Counted from the stretch's first letter, positions 1-12,632 are shown. The stretch is DNA of 64,000 bases from Tipula vernalis (GCA_958295665.1 OY282560.1:146932091-146996090); one strand, 5' to 3'. The notes: generated by a model from the sequence alone, not told the origin. A program made the numbers and translations.

Positions 1-590
1 GCGCCTCTTAAAAGCTAAATTGGCCGCTAGGAGTCCGAGAAAATAACTATTGCTCAGCAAGAGGCACGCAACAAAAAGAATAAGGCGCACGTCAATTCGC
101 CCCAAGAAAACTGGCGAAATGTTTTATGGAGCAACGAAAGTAAAATTGTCCTTTACGGTTCCACAGGTCGTCGACAATATGCTTGCTTCTCATACTATGG
201 TGTTGGGCCGATATATCCTATAAAGGCCATCATTGATAATTTTGTATACATTAAAATACAAGAAGACACCATGATATATCGTATGCTGAGTATGAAATGG
301 CCCTGAAATGGGTGTTTCAATAAGATAACGTCCCAAAATACACAAGCAAACAGGCGAAGTCATGGTTTCAGAAGTCCAAAATTAATCTTATGGAGTATCC
401 AACGCAATCACCGGACCTCAATTCCATAAAAAATGTATGTGCTGATGTCAAAAATAAAGTAAGCAAAGTTAATCCAAAAAATGCCCAGCAATTGTGGGAG
501 GCAGCATTGAGAGATGTCAAAACTTAGTGGACTCTATGAAAAGGAGATCCGCGGCTGTCATTCTTGCTTCATTCTGCTTTATTAAAACAC
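1..590 (+). pseudogene. Tc1/mariner-type transposase, 3' part, broken
   Basis: Remnant of a Tc1-family DDE transposase, the enzyme that cuts and pastes its element at TA sites. The window begins inside the gene. Around 120-190 a frame reads W-R-N-V-L-W-S-N-E-S-K-I, the conserved block holding the second catalytic acid, here in the form SNES instead of the usual SDES. Around 390-440 another frame reads the PTQSPDLNS block that carries the last part of the catalytic core. Near 525-570 a third frame gives LVDSMKRRSAAVI, the typical C-terminal end. At least two frameshifts and in-frame stops separate these blocks, so the copy is dead. No terminal inverted repeat could be placed to its right. The Tc1 assignment is firm; the exact family is not. 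Confidence 0.8.
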
Positions 591-1051
591 AATACACATA
601 AGTGGTGCTTGATAAGTTTTTTTATTTATATTAATTTGTTTGTCTTTTTATAGCTTAATATGTCAATATCAAATATATTTCATGACTAAATCTTAATCAA
701 ACTTGCGTTTTTGAAAACTTATACGAGTTTTTTCTTCTTCTGGATAGCGCTGCTAGTAATATGAACACAACATTTTTTAGTGAAACTTTTTGCCGTGAAA
801 ATGTTTTAAAAAAACGAAAATTCGGCACAATTTTATAAAGATTTATTAAATAAAATTTAATAATAACATAACTTGGTCTATAATTAGCCACTTATTAAAA
901 AAAATTATAATAAGAGACCATTAACCAGTGATTAAATAAAATTAGGTAAGTCAATAAATAAATAAATTCAATATAAATGTTACTAAACTTAACCGCAATC
1001 TTCTCTTTTCGTTTTAGAACTTTTTTTCTAAATTGTTTGACCCTCAATACT
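591..1051. other. AT-rich spacer
   Basis: AT-rich sequence between two DNA transposon relics. The 64-codon minus-strand frame at 697-891 shows no recognisable motif and I treat it as chance. The part close to 1050 may be the 5' non-coding region of the pogo-like element that follows. Confidence 0.4.
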
Positions 1052-2388
1052 ATGCCACCAAAGCGAAAGTCGATACCTGTTTCAGAAAAACTTAAGGTAG
1101 TACAACGAGTAAAACAGGGAGATTCACTAAACTCTTTAGAAAAAGCTACTGGATACCAAAGAGTTCAAATTAGGGGATGAATTATTATTATTATTTTTTT
1201 TTTTTTAATTGGGTGAAACAAGAGAACAAACTCTTGCTACTAAAACTGTACAAAAGCGTGTTCGAGGCGGAGGTCGCAAACCAATGTTTCCAGATATTGA
1301 GAAAAAAAATCATTGAGTGGTTCAAGAGCCAATGAACAAAAAAGTGTGTAACAAATAATTTATTTCATCGTGAATTGAAGAGAATAGCAGATGCTTTACC
1401 AAATCAACCCAATATGTTTGCTGGAAGTAAAAAATGGATACGAGGTGTTTGCAAGAGGAACCGAATAACTTCTAGAAAAATTACTCACCAAAGCCAGTAA
1501 GGCAACTGCACACCCGAAATATTATAGAATAAGGTAAACGAGTACATCCGTCAAATTTATAATAAGGACTAAACTCCTTGTTATTTTAAAAGAGAAAAAA
1601 CTATTAACGCTGGTTGAATACCGGACACTCTAAAAATCGATTTACAGTAGTTTTATGTATAGTATTTATGTAGCTGGGATTCGTGGGAAAGGTTTAAAAA
1701 ATTGCCGATGATAAATATTCCGAAAAAATATTGATGTTGCAGTCAGTACGTTTGTTTATATCACAACTGAACTGATGGTTCGATGGATAAACAATTGTTT
1801 TTCAAAACGTGGTGGTTTCACAAACGAAAAATCGTTACTGGTAATGGATTCATATGGATTTCGCTTGCGTAAAGAAGTTCAGGACAAACATGCAATACAG
1901 ACGTTTTGTACATACCACCAAAAACGACATTATTTTTACAACCACTTGACGTCTCAATGAACTATCCATTTTAAATCGCAATGCGGTCAGCATGTGATGA
2001 TTGGTTGTCTAATGCACCAGAAGAGTTCACAGCAAAAGGATATCGTAAAAAATCCTCATATCAGGACGTAATAAAATTTGTCGCAAGTTCTGTAAAGAAA
2101 ATTTCGCCTGATATCGTGAAACGATCATTCGAATGTTGCGCCATAGGTCAGTTTGGAAATGAAATTCGACACGATAAATTAAACAAAAAGCTTATTCTGG
2201 TCTTAAATCCTGAGGCAACGAGAGTTGGCTGATTAATGATCCAGTTAGAAGAGGAGACTGAAGAAGAAAGTGATCACGAGAAAAACTACGAGTTTGTGGA
2301 AGCTGATGAGGTGAATCATTCAGAAGATTTTAGTGACACCGATAATGTCTCCAGTGATGTCGGTAGCGAAAACCCCATTAGAGACTAA
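1052..2388 (+). pseudogene. pogo/Tigger-type transposase (CENP-B HTH + DDE_1), broken
   Basis: Relic of a pogo/Tigger transposase. The start at 1052 gives MPPKRKSIPVSEKLKVVQRV, the N-terminal psq-like helix-turn-helix that binds the element ends. Around 1270-1330 another frame reads GGGRKPMFPDIEKKIIEWF, the start of the CENP-B type second DNA-binding domain. At 1840-1960 there is a decayed version of the catalytic block (LLVMDSYGF followed by a T-S-Q motif), and at 1981-2232 the segment ending SFECCAIG, matching the family's SFK-CGI type terminus of the DDE_1 domain. An acidic tail (EEETEEESDHEK) runs to the stop at 2386-2388. Stops and frameshifts occur at about 1180, 1335, 1500-1620, 1960 and 2230. 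Terminal inverted repeats were not found, so the limits are those of the coding part only. Confidence 0.8.
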
Positions 2389-2775
2389 TGAATCGCGGTT
2401 TAAAATTTAATAACATTTTGGCTTACATAACTTTGAATGTACCTAAAAAATATTCCCCCCCCCCCCACTACTAGTATTAGAAGGCATCTTTATTATGCGT
2501 TTTAGTAGCCTGAGAAACAAAATTTCTCAGCTAGTGGTTAATAATATTTGTCTACGACTAACGTATAATATACGCATTATACTTTTTTTTCTTCAATTAT
2601 AATGATATCCATTATTCATCTATCTAGCATTCACTTATCTAGTAGTCTCTTGCTATTTTTATTATGATTGAATTGAGACGTCAAAATGTCGAAGTAAATT
2701 AGTTTAGGGTTATTTCAAGAATTTCATTATAAAATACAAAATTTTTTATCGGTCGTGGATAAAGTATCGTATTCT
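2389..2775. other. AT-rich spacer with poly-C run
   Basis: Non-coding. Contains a run of 13 C at about 2454-2466, and the near-palindrome GTATAATATACGCATTATAC near 2561-2581, which resembles words in the two large palindromes that follow. Confidence 0.45.
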
Positions 2776-2881
2776 ACTCGCGTATAATGGCTGTTATTCA
2801 CTCAGCTGATTTATGACACTCGCCTATCGGCTCGTATCGGTAAACTTCATCTTCGTGAATAACAGCTCTCATTATGTGCTC
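2776..2881. repeat. Imperfect palindrome 1
   Basis: The left arm (about 2776-2802, with GGCTGTTATTCAC) is matched in inverted orientation by the right arm (about 2855-2881, with GTGAATAACAGC). The loop is about 52 nt and rich in CG-containing words (CGCCTATCGGCTCG). A word ATAATATACTATTT follows directly and occurs again beside palindrome 2, which suggests the two hairpins derive from one repeat family. Confidence 0.6.
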
Positions 2882-3159
2882 GTTGAATAATATACTATTT
2901 ATTAGTAAATGAACACTAGATGTAATGCGATTAAATGGATAGGGAGATTATGATTATTTGACCCAACAAAATTAAAACTTCAAATAATAAAACAAAATGC
3001 AACGTCATTTTAAATTTACGGTTACTACAATTTAGTAAAAAATTCGGGCTACTTCGACATAGTTAATATTATTAAAAGAGCAAGTGTTTCCCTTATCAAA
3101 TTTATTTTCTTATAAACAAAACACCCTAATGGTTGGTGTGCCTTCTACGACTAGTAGTG

Positions 3160-3284
3160 GAAAAAATAGTAAATATACCACGCTTGAGAAGTGCTATTAT
3201 AGCCCTCGCTTACTATAACGCTTACTCGCTCGGGCTATAATACCATACTTCTCAACCTTGGTGTATAATATACTATTTTTTTTC
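3160..3284. repeat. Imperfect palindrome 2
   Basis: Left arm 3160-3209 and right arm 3227-3284 are inverted copies. Both carry GAAAAAATAGTA, then TTGAGAAGT, then CTATTATAGCC(C). The loop is only about 17 nt. The structure resembles a small palindromic MITE or the end of a foldback element. No coding sequence lies inside. Confidence 0.7.
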
Positions 3285-3717
3285 GAGTACAACACTAAAT
3301 ATTATTTTGAAAGTTACTACGGTAAAATTGTTTATCTTTAATACGACTACGAGAAACGTCAAAGTTGTGATGCTTATGACCACCTACTTTGTATGTTTTA
3401 ACTAAGAGATTTTTTAGATAAGAGCACGAACAGAATCGCAAAATAGTCTTACATAAGAGAATTCTCTTAACTAAGAGAAATCTCTTAGTGTAGACCTCTA
3501 TAACTGTACGTTAGGATAGCACGGTATGATTTTGTCTGTGGAACGTTTCGAAATTTCATAATAAAAGTGACCAACTTAATTGAATCACAATCCAATATAC
3601 ACTACCCTCCAAAAATTTTGAAGCAGCAAGGTACAATCAAATAAAACAGAATAAAGCCAGCTAAATATATTTATATTGTTTAAAATTAAAAATTAAACAT
3701 ACAATATGAAAATAAAA

Positions 3718-4565
3718 TTAAATTTTAGCTTCATCGAAATGTCCAGCTTTTTCATTTATTATCTTCTCGCATATTCTAGGCATTCTATTAATTAATTTCT
3801 TAAAGTATTCTTCATCTAACTTTTTATTTATTCTCTAATAGTTGCCACAAATATTCTGAGCTCGTAGGAGATCGATTTTTCATCCCAAACAAGTGGAAGA
3901 AAGGTCAGGGTGTCTTTTTCTTGTTTAAATAGTTCTGGCAAAGTTTTGATGAATGCTTAGGATCATTATCCCGGGTGTGGCGGAATTCTGAAGAATTTTC
4001 AAATAGCATAAAAAAGGAAGGCGAGCTAGTTTGTGAAGGCAAGTTTTTTGGTTATTCTCAAAAGATTTCCGGGTACGTCTATTGGATGCGAAAATTTGAA
4101 ATTTTGATTCATCACTCCAAAGTACATTTTCCTATTAGCCTATTGTCCAGTTTTATACGCCTTTGCTAATTCTAGTATGTTTTTCTTATGTCAAATTGTT
4201 AGTTTTGGTGTTTAGCAGCAACACACCCACTTAGTCGCGCAGACAGTAGACGTCTTTTAACAGTTGTTATTGAAATGCGGGTTTCTCGCGTATCATTCAG
4301 AGCTGCGGTAATTGGTAATGCATAAGCGTCGATTCCGTTTAGAGAGAACTCTGATGAAGTTATCCTCTTGATTTGTGGTGGATTTGGGCCTACCAGATCT
4401 TTTACTATCTTCGTTTTTCCAGTTTCTTGTTTTCTAGCAAGGGTGTAGTGGAGACCTTTACCAGAAATTTCGAGTCTATGCGATTTGACGTTCACTGTAT
4501 CTTTCCTCACGTAGGGTATAAATAGCGCATCACTGTTCAAGCGAGATTTGCTTGCGTTTTGCCAT
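3718..4565 (-). pseudogene. Tc1-type transposase, near full length, broken
   Basis: Reading from 4565 downward the gene starts MAKRKQISLEQ, followed by a frame with YTLREERYSERQIA, the paired-type N-terminal DNA-binding helix. ITTVKRRLLSARLSGCVA near 4215-4270 is the second helix-turn-helix block. Near 4100 the frame reads ENVLWSDESKFQIF, the D-E-S catalytic block. Near 3960-3930 it reads DNDPKHSSK, and the C-terminus runs LINRMPRICEKII to a stop at 3718-3720. Several stops and frameshifts break the frame, and the total is about 280 codons, somewhat short of the usual 330-350. At 3601 the sequence TA-CACTACCCTCCAAAAATTT has the look of a Tc1 inverted-repeat end. The matching end beyond 4565 was not found. 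It differs from the relic at position 1. Confidence 0.85.
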
Positions 4566-5416
4566 TTTCAGAAGAAAAATACGGTCAAAGCAATAGTCGA
4601 AAACTTTCGAATACATACAATGTTAATAACACAACCTTCGCGACCCAATGCTCAAGTGCGACTAAATAGGGTCCAAAAAAAGTTAAAACCACCAAATATT
4701 TTCAATAAAACCACACCATTTCATAAAACCAAGTACCGTACGGATTATGTCACGAAACACGTTTTTCCTTTTGTTTTTGTGTAAACAATCGTAAAATTAC
4801 GAAAACATAATTTTATTGCTAATTTTTGCCGCATATAGTCGGCAATCTTTTGTTTTGTTTAAAAACAGATGTACTTCCAAACCTTTTTACGTAAGGCCAA
4901 ACATTATTATTAATTAGCTTAAACAATTTGTGTCGAATCTTCTTTATGCAGTACTCTGAAGCCAGTGGAATATCTTGCGGAATTTCAACAAATTTCTAAA
5001 TAATTGGAACATTTGCCGAATTCTGAAAATGATTTTTTATTACTGGACATACTAAAATTAAATAGAAATATAATTTTAATCAAACAAAAATGGATATGCT
5101 GCGTTTTATTATTATATGAACCTGGAAATAACGTTGGTTTTGAACTTTAGTCATCCGTAATGTTTCACCATTTTTAAATCAAAAATTAGTTCCGCTTAAC
5201 AATAATTTAAAATTCATTAAATTCCTGAATGAAAATTCAGTTTTGAATTATTGACCAATTATTCACGGTGCTAACGAAAAATGTGCACAATATGCTTCAA
5301 CGAACAAATAACTGGTGTATATAAAATAAGTTTGTTGGGCTGACCACCTACAAGGTTCAACAACAGTTTGTAAGTACGATTTGAAAGCCCTCAATAGAGC
5401 TAAAAATATTTATGCT
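4566..5416. other. AT-rich spacer between Tc1 relic and LINE
   Basis: No coding motif seen. The part nearest 4566 is probably the 5' non-coding part of the Tc1 relic. The part nearest 5416 is downstream of the LINE stop and may be its 3' untranslated region. Confidence 0.4.
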
Positions 5417-8191
5417 TTATTCCAATCGTTCTATTAATGGCAAGCTTCGTAACAAAGGATATCTGTAGCTAATCTGATCGGTTAAAATTGTGTTAAAATA
5501 AGCTGGTACATAGAAATTAATCATGTAACATATAACCGAATCTAACAGTAAACGGGTAAATTTGAAACATAAGAATCTAGTGATTTTTTTTTGAATCCGT
5601 TCAATTTTCGTATAATATATTTCATAGTAAAGCTTCCCAATTTGGCACTCGTACTCTAAGGAACTACGCACTAAATGATTAAATAAATTGACATAAATTC
5701 ACGACCTCTTCTAAAACATAAAACGTAGATTTCGAAACGGTTTTCTACACAAAGTATCAACATGAGTATCAAATTTCAATTTGTCATCAAAACTAATTAC
5801 CAAGTCTTTAACCTCACTGTTCCTGTTGAGTAAAACACCATCAACATTGTAGCCAAAAAGTTGTGTAAGATACAATCATGCATTTACTGATATTTAAATA
5901 TAGGTCGTTGAATAAACACCACTGAAAAACACGATAAAGGTCGTTTAGCAAAATTAAGGTATCAGAGAAACTACGAACTTTACTACAGATCTTTAAGTCA
6001 TCTGCATAAAGTAAGCAATCGGATTCGATCACATCAATCAAATCATTAATAAAAATTAGGAAAAAGAGGGAACCTAAAGTTGAACCTTGTGGAACTCCAG
6101 ACGTAGCAGTAAAACACTAAGATATATAACCATTAAACAATACATATTGTGTCCTACCTAACCAATAGGATTGAAAAAATACTACGTCTGATTGTGATAA
6201 TCTAAAAGGCACTATTTCTGAGCATAAGTTGGAATGATTTACTTTATCAAAAGCTTTACTAAAATCTGCATAGATACAATCAACTTGCCTGTTATTTTCA
6301 ACGGAACTAATGACAATGCCATAATCAGTAATGTCTAACAAATTCGTAAGAGTAGATTTTTGCTTATAAAATCCATGCTGCTTATAAGAAATTAAATTTC
6401 TAAACAGGTTAACGAACTTACTATGTACAATTTTCTCGAATATTTTAGCAACAGAATTTAAAATAGAAATTGGGCTATAGCTCGCAATGTCAGATTGGTT
6501 ACCACTTTTATGTATTGGAACTATATGAGACTGCAATTAGACGTTGTGATTGAATAATTGAAGATTTTGGTTAGACGTTTGGAAAAGTCCTTTATTATTT
6601 TTTAAGCCATTGTGTACACCAATTACATCCGACTCCCAACAAGTAAATAAGAAAATTAATCAGTTTTCCGCATTGTCACACCAGGGGCTACTGAACTATA
6701 GACACTCTTAAAATTATCCGTAAATAAATTGGCAATTACAGATCCATCAGATGAACTAGCTTGTGTAATTCCAAAATTTTTTCAGATCGGATTTAATTTC
6801 CTCTTCAAAAGAAATTAAATGATTGCTGAAACAGACTTTTAATTCAATGCCTACTTTTTTTCTAAGTTGTCCAAAAACTACACGATCACAAATATTATTG
6901 TAAATAAGCCGATTTTTTCTAACTTTATTCTATTCAATGATAAGTGCTAAAAGGCAACTAGATAACCAACAGGGAAACTGTATTCCCTTAAGTTTAGTTT
7001 TAATTTTTCTGTATTTACCAAATATAACACATCATAGAAAACGTCAACGATTTCATTGGCATCCTTACCATTAAATAAAATTTGCCAATTAATTGTGAGT
7101 AATTCATTTTCAATCAACTTATATCTTAGATTTTGAAAATTAATCGAAAGAAGGAAATGAACAGATTGAAACCTTAATTTATTTAAACGAATAGTAATTT
7201 GAAGTAGAGGATGGAAGAACACACGAGCTCGAGATGATTTCAACATGCTTGAACTCAATATTAGTTAAAACTAAATCCAATAATTTCCGATGATTCACTA
7301 GATTATGTTGCAACAAACCAGTAATTTCTAAAGTATTAATGAGACATATAGCCGTTCTTCCTTAGTAACTAGTTGCGACAATGCCGACAGTATCTACATA
7401 TCAATCAATGCATGATAAATTAAAGTCACACCATATTAAAAATTTAAATTTGGGGGGAGCTGAAACAACTAAATCGGTCAACAAATCGCAAAATCGTTTA
7501 TATTCATCAAATTTAACGCGGGTATTAAAATGCACAACACCCAACACTAAATATTCACTCTTGTTACGCCAAATCTTAACAAAAACATTATCAATAACGT
7601 GGCACTCATTAAAAAAACCAATTTTAGTAGTAGATATAGATAACCCCATCTTCAATGCCAACATAACACCTCCACCATCCTTTTTTCGTGTACGTTAAAA
7701 TTACGATCAACTCTAAAAACTGTATGACGATCATCAATAAATTCAATAGAGTAGATAGAAGAGTTAAGCCAAGTCTCGGTTAAACATAATAAAAAAAAAA
7801 TTCCATCCTGGTAGATAATCTTTGACTGACAGAAAGACATGGCCAAGATTTACAGCTTTGGATAAATACCACAATAGACTTACAGATTATAATTATTAAT
7901 ATTCTCATGGCGAACTTTACGACCCTCGTAGGGCGAATAATTAGAAAAGGATTTATTGTTAGAGAATTTAATATATGCGGTATTGTCTATAGTGGACAGG
8001 GAGTTCCCCCGCACATCAGTGTGAGCGAAATAATAAGAACTGGGCTGTACCCATTTGCTTATTTGATGGGTTTTTCGATTTGATAAACCCTCATTTCTGC
8101 TAAGCTGAATCTTTCGCGTTAATTCTATATAATCTCCAAATGGAGCGTGAAAAGAACGATGAATAAAATCCATAGGGTGATTACAGGCCAC
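5417..8191 (-). pseudogene. LINE pol: AP endonuclease and reverse transcriptase, broken
   Basis: Second open reading frame of a non-LTR retrotransposon, read on the minus strand. In order: an endonuclease with the block LTETWLNSSIYS near 7785-7750 and an FRVDRN segment, continuing at 7664-7401; a connecting segment (7258-6947); then the reverse transcriptase, with IVPIHKSG near 6530, FSKAFDKVNH near 6250, SGVPQGSTLG at about 6110-6080, FINDL near 6050 and the catalytic YADD near 6005. A C-terminal domain follows (LVRSSLEYECQI near 5670) and ends at 5417. Many stops and frameshifts split it into at least six pieces. No ORF1 (gag) was found, so the copy looks 5' truncated near 8200. The motifs fit the Jockey/CR1 side of the LINE tree; I cannot fix the clade without an alignment. 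Confidence 0.85.
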
Positions 8192-8214
8192 AGAACAACC
8201 TAACCATTCCCGAC

Positions 8215-9265
8215 GATATCGTTTGTCTCATCTACACATGTTCATGATTTCTCAGTCCATAGTATTCTCCACCTTGTAACTTTGTGCCACCTGGTACCCA
8301 TCGAATTCTGCGACATTCCGAAAGGAGCCATATCTACGCCTTTCGGGTTATTTGCATTTACAAGGATGACCTCTGGTATAAGAAACAGTATTTTCAGGGG
8401 CTAATGCACTAGTTTTATCCGGTCTAAACTTTTACTATGATGATTAAGACGACTACTATTATTGCCCCAAAGACGAACGAAGAACATTTAACATATTGGC
8501 TATTACCAATGTATTTTTGCTAAATAAGAAATCATTTTTTTGGGATACGCAGTCAACACCAACGGTATACTAACATCAGCCGAGCAAGTTCAAAAAATCA
8601 GTTGAATAATCAACTTTTATAGGAGATTCATACAATAAGCAGGGCAAGATAAAATCGTACTAATCAACTGTATTAGAGGATGCAAAAAGAACAGGCAATC
8701 ACTTTATTTAACCAATGTAAGAAGACCTTGTACAGACATTATACACGAACCGCTTACATTTGCGTTGACAACCTAGTGGCAGACGCTCTCCCCAGAGTGA
8801 TGCTCTAGCTCATGCGGAAACGTCCGTTCATTCCTTTGAATTTTAGAAAAATTGTTTTCAGCAACGATGCAAAAATTGTATTTCTTGCCAAAAGACGAGT
8901 GTCTAAAGGACCTCCAATAACACGGTCGGTTATTTCTCAGAAGTACAATAGCTGTTTGCGGTATACTCGATATGATTTGCTAGATTCGGCGTACCAGAAT
9001 TCATGGTGATAGACCAGGGACCACAATTCGAATCATAGCTATTTTCAGAACTGTCAACGTTCTTAGGATTCTAGAGAAGACGAACTAACAGTTACAATCC
9101 CAAATATAAAGGAATGATCGAAAGATGGCATCGTCCGTTAAAAGCGGCCATAATGAACTACGATCGGCCGGATTGGACAGTTATACTAGCAGCAATTTTG
9201 CTTGGTCTAAGAGCAGCCTTTCGAAAACTATATGCACATTTGAACTCAACTTATTATAATCCCCA
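8215..9265 (+). pseudogene. Ty3/gypsy-type pol relic, internally collapsed
   Basis: Decayed LTR-retrotransposon pol on the plus strand. Reverse transcriptase pieces: a frame with STPFGLFAFTRM followed by a G-I-R-N block (8330-8400), EEHLTYW near 8480 and FLGYAVNTNGILTSAEQV near 8535-8590. At about 8755-8800 DNLVADALPRV is the link between RNase H and integrase. Integrase pieces: RPFIPLNFRKIVF at 8820, FGVPEFMVIDQGPQFES at 8985-9040, then KGMIERWHRPLKAAIM and a W-near-LLGLRAAF block at 9110-9230. Most of the RNase H and parts of RT and integrase are missing, so the whole pol is squeezed into about 1 kb. No LTRs, gag or env were recognised. The YPFG-type RT block and integrase spacing fit Ty3/gypsy better than BEL/Pao or copia. 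Confidence 0.75.
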
Positions 9266-10250
9266 CCGCAACCACCGACTCAACCCCCAGTTAAATTCCT
9301 AGCTCAACCTCAACTTAGCACTCTATTCGACAACTCAACGCAACCCTCGTGTTAACGCTTAGTTCAATTCTCAAATCAACACGATCCGAATAACTACATG
9401 CGCACATGAAATCAACTCCCAAATTTATGATGGTAGCAAAGATAAGCAATTTGACGTTTCATTTAATTGGTTAGTAAGCAAAATATATTTTTTTTTTTAT
9501 ACAAATAAACTTAATTACAATTTTATAATTTTGCAGGATATCGACAGAAAAATTCTTCTGGAGTATTGCTGTCAACGTAGGCAGTCAGATAAGTATTTAT
9601 TATAACAACATTATTTGATTCTTTTTTTTTTGTTATTTCCTTCTACCTCGTGAACACCATCATATCACCATGACACTATACCACTACATCATCACACCAT
9701 GTATATCATATCATGATACCATTCAACCATCTTGTCATCACACCAAGTTAACATCATACCATCATACCATCATAATACCATCAAACCATCATACCATCAT
9801 ACCATCGTATCACCATCACCATCACTACCACATCAAACATCACCATCACCATCAATATCATCGTACCATTATTACCACCATCAACATCACCGTTAAATGA
9901 ATTATGTTGGACCTGATTATCATCCCTCAATAATTAGTTGGAGGTATGAGTTATTGACAGTGATTTTTCTTAAGTATTAAGCAATATTTGTGTAAAGTTT
10001 GGTTCGAAACGGTCAAAGCATGTGGATTTGTGTCAACTAAATACATACACCCAAACACTCATTTTTATATCTTTAGATTGCTCAACTAAACCCTAATCGA
10101 ACCCCAAATCAACCTGCAACTCTCAAGATACCATGGGTACATACATTAGACATCCAGACATTATGTTTTATTTTTGAGAAGATTTCAATACTTTGGTCTT
10201 TTAAGACCGAAATAAATCATTTCAACAAAATTTCACTAAACCCAGGCTTC
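9240..10250. repeat. CAAC-rich dispersed repeat, copy 1
   Basis: Segments 9245-9430 and 10080-10130 are runs of degenerate CTCAACYCYAA-type words, with a segment (AACACGATCCGAATAACTAC, 9377-9396) that also occurs in diverged form near 36825-36845 in copy 2. At 10170-10235 a block with GATTTCAATA, CTTTGGTC and CCGAAATAAA resembles 37190-37245 of copy 2. The middle holds the CAT-type minisatellite listed separately. I read this as an old copy of the same unclassified repeat, interrupted by other sequence. Confidence 0.5.
9655..9893. repeat. CAT / CCATCATA minisatellite
   Basis: About 240 bp of degenerate tandem words such as ACCATCAT, CACCATCA and CATACCAT. The plus-strand frame at 9670-9900, rich in His and Thr, is a by-product of this repeat and not a gene. 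Confidence 0.9.
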
Positions 10251-12632
10251 AAGACATTGTAAGGGCGAAAATAATAGTCCGAGTGCGTACAATAACAGCT
10301 GTAAAATTCCCTTACCAATCCAAAAGGATAGGAACAAAGTCATCTTTAACTTTGGAATTTCGCATTTACAAAACATAATTTGAAAATAATATTGTGCAAT
10401 ACAAATTCTTAACTGCTATAAATATTAGCCTATTTTACCAGAACCGCATGTTTTCAGTGCCAACATTTTGCACTAAAAAAAAACGTCACGAACAATTTTC
10501 ATTTCATGGAAACCTACCCCAGATAAGATTTGAAATAAGGCAACCTATCTGCCTAATTAGCTATTTATACATAATATTGGCTACCGTGCAATGTGTAACA
10601 CGCACATTACAATAATGTCTATATGAAAATTATCTTGTTGAAAGAAGCTAAATCTTAAACATTTCATTTTTTATAAAGAAAATCTTTCATCATATCACAC
10701 CAAATCAAATAAATAGAAATATAAAATTTTCTTATTTTCTCATCAAATCATCCGCTGCTGTAATATAAAAATGCTATACAATGTATATATGTATAGATAG
10801 ATACACCTCCACACACTTTCAAATCCTAAAACAAAATCCATAAAGTTTAATAACATTACAAAAAGTGTGAAAGAAGCCAACAAATACAACAGCACTACCA
10901 ACAAAAAACCAAATAAATTTCTTAACTTTGCGTATTGGATGACACGACTAGAAAAATTGCATGTTCTTGTGATCATGATCATGTTGTAGTCATTATTTTC
11001 TTATTATTGGAATTGTAACAGAAGTGCTTGTTAACGATAACTTTTAATTTTTTTATTTATTTATATTCTTATTACCAAAGTGTTGTTTTGTTTTAAACAC
11101 AAAATTTAAAAAAAAAAAAAAGAAAAGCAAAATTGGTATTTTTGATAAGGCGCCATAAAATGTGAGAGCAAATAAAAAACAGAGTGACAAAATTATCTCT
11201 AATCTTGTCATTGGTGTGTGTTTGCTGTGTGTTTTTTTTTGTGTATATCGTTAAGTATATTAAAGATTCTGTGTTCAATTAACAAGAAGCTAATAAAGCA
11301 AAAACCTTAAAAAAAAGAGTGGGTAAAACAGTTGTGTATCTTCTTCATATTATAAATGTTGTGTGGTGCGTGTAATACTGTAACCTAACCTAAAACCAAT
11401 TTATGTATCCCAAAAATAATAGTAACAATTATAATAAAGAAGAAAACTAACAAGACTTCTTGTGTTGTGTTTTTTTTTGCTGCATTTTAATTTATACGTT
11501 TTTACTGTAGCTGGTTTTGTTACTGTTACTGTTTTGATCTAAATTGTGTATGTGGTTAGTGTATACAATTTACCATATATACACAAGGAAATTTTCTTCT
11601 TCAGCAACAAACTTGACACCAACTTACAATTTGAACGATATGTTTTGGCAAACAAACAAAAAAATTATTTAAAATTTATTAAAACTATAAATAAATAAAA
11701 CTGGTTGGATAATCTTCACGAGAAATAATTTATCCCATGATGACGACGATGATCATCATTCTTAATAATTATCTATCTTTCTTCCTTCCATTTCTAACGT
11801 ATATAATATGTAATATGCATATAAATATATATACTTGTGTGGGTGTTGTACATACATATAAATGCTTCGCATTGAAGCGAAGAAAAAAAAACAAAAAGAA
11901 AATTGTTACTTGTCATGATCAATTTTCAATGATCATCATTTTCATGTTATTATTATGTTTTGTCAATTAATGTTTTCTGTTTTTCTATAGATCCAAACGT
12001 AGCTAACCAAAACGTACAGATATTTCCCACTAAAAACAAAAAAAGTTTCTTGTTAGATCGCGATCTTTTAATTATTGGGATGTCAATAATGGTAAAGATT
12101 TTTTTTTTTTTTATGTGTTATTCTTTTTATAGTTAGTTATTTGCTTTTATGGAATGCATGATCATTTATCATCATGTGCTTCATGTGTTATGAGAATATT
12201 GGATTACAGTTCCATAAAAAATGATCACACTCTATTGTGGCTTGTCGATAAACTATTACTGATTTTTGGGAATATGATCCATTTTTTTTATATACATTTT
12301 TATTTTTTTATTATTGGGATCAGCCTACGCGTTTATCACGAATGGATTTAGGTAAAATCGAGGTTCACTAATGAGATCAATTTATAAATTTTTTTGTAAA
12401 TATTACAAAAGATTTATTTATAGTGATATAACTCTAACAGACCAAATTCAAGATGTTTATCTGAAGTTCAGTTAACTTTTCCTTGGAATCGATTGTCAAA
12501 CTTTTATTTTTTGTACATCGTGTACACATTTGGAATTGGGTGTGTAAGAAACGCTAAATGTATTACAGAGACAGTCGTTAGTGAACATTTGTTTGACGCT
12601 AATCAGCATGGGTCACTTTACTTGTGTAAATG
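10250..12632. other. AT-rich region with few recognisable elements
   Basis: No transposon protein can be read here. It contains simple A/T tracts, GTGT-rich segments (11210-11245, 11355-11375) and several palindromic ATGATCAT-type words (near 10970, 11748, 11918-11935, 12158). Open frames on both strands are short and lack motifs. It may be host intron, UTR or regulatory DNA, but nothing in the sequence proves transcription. Confidence 0.4.

Noticed and set aside
9670..9900. His/Thr-rich 76-codon frame
   Set aside because: Translation of a CAT-type minisatellite.
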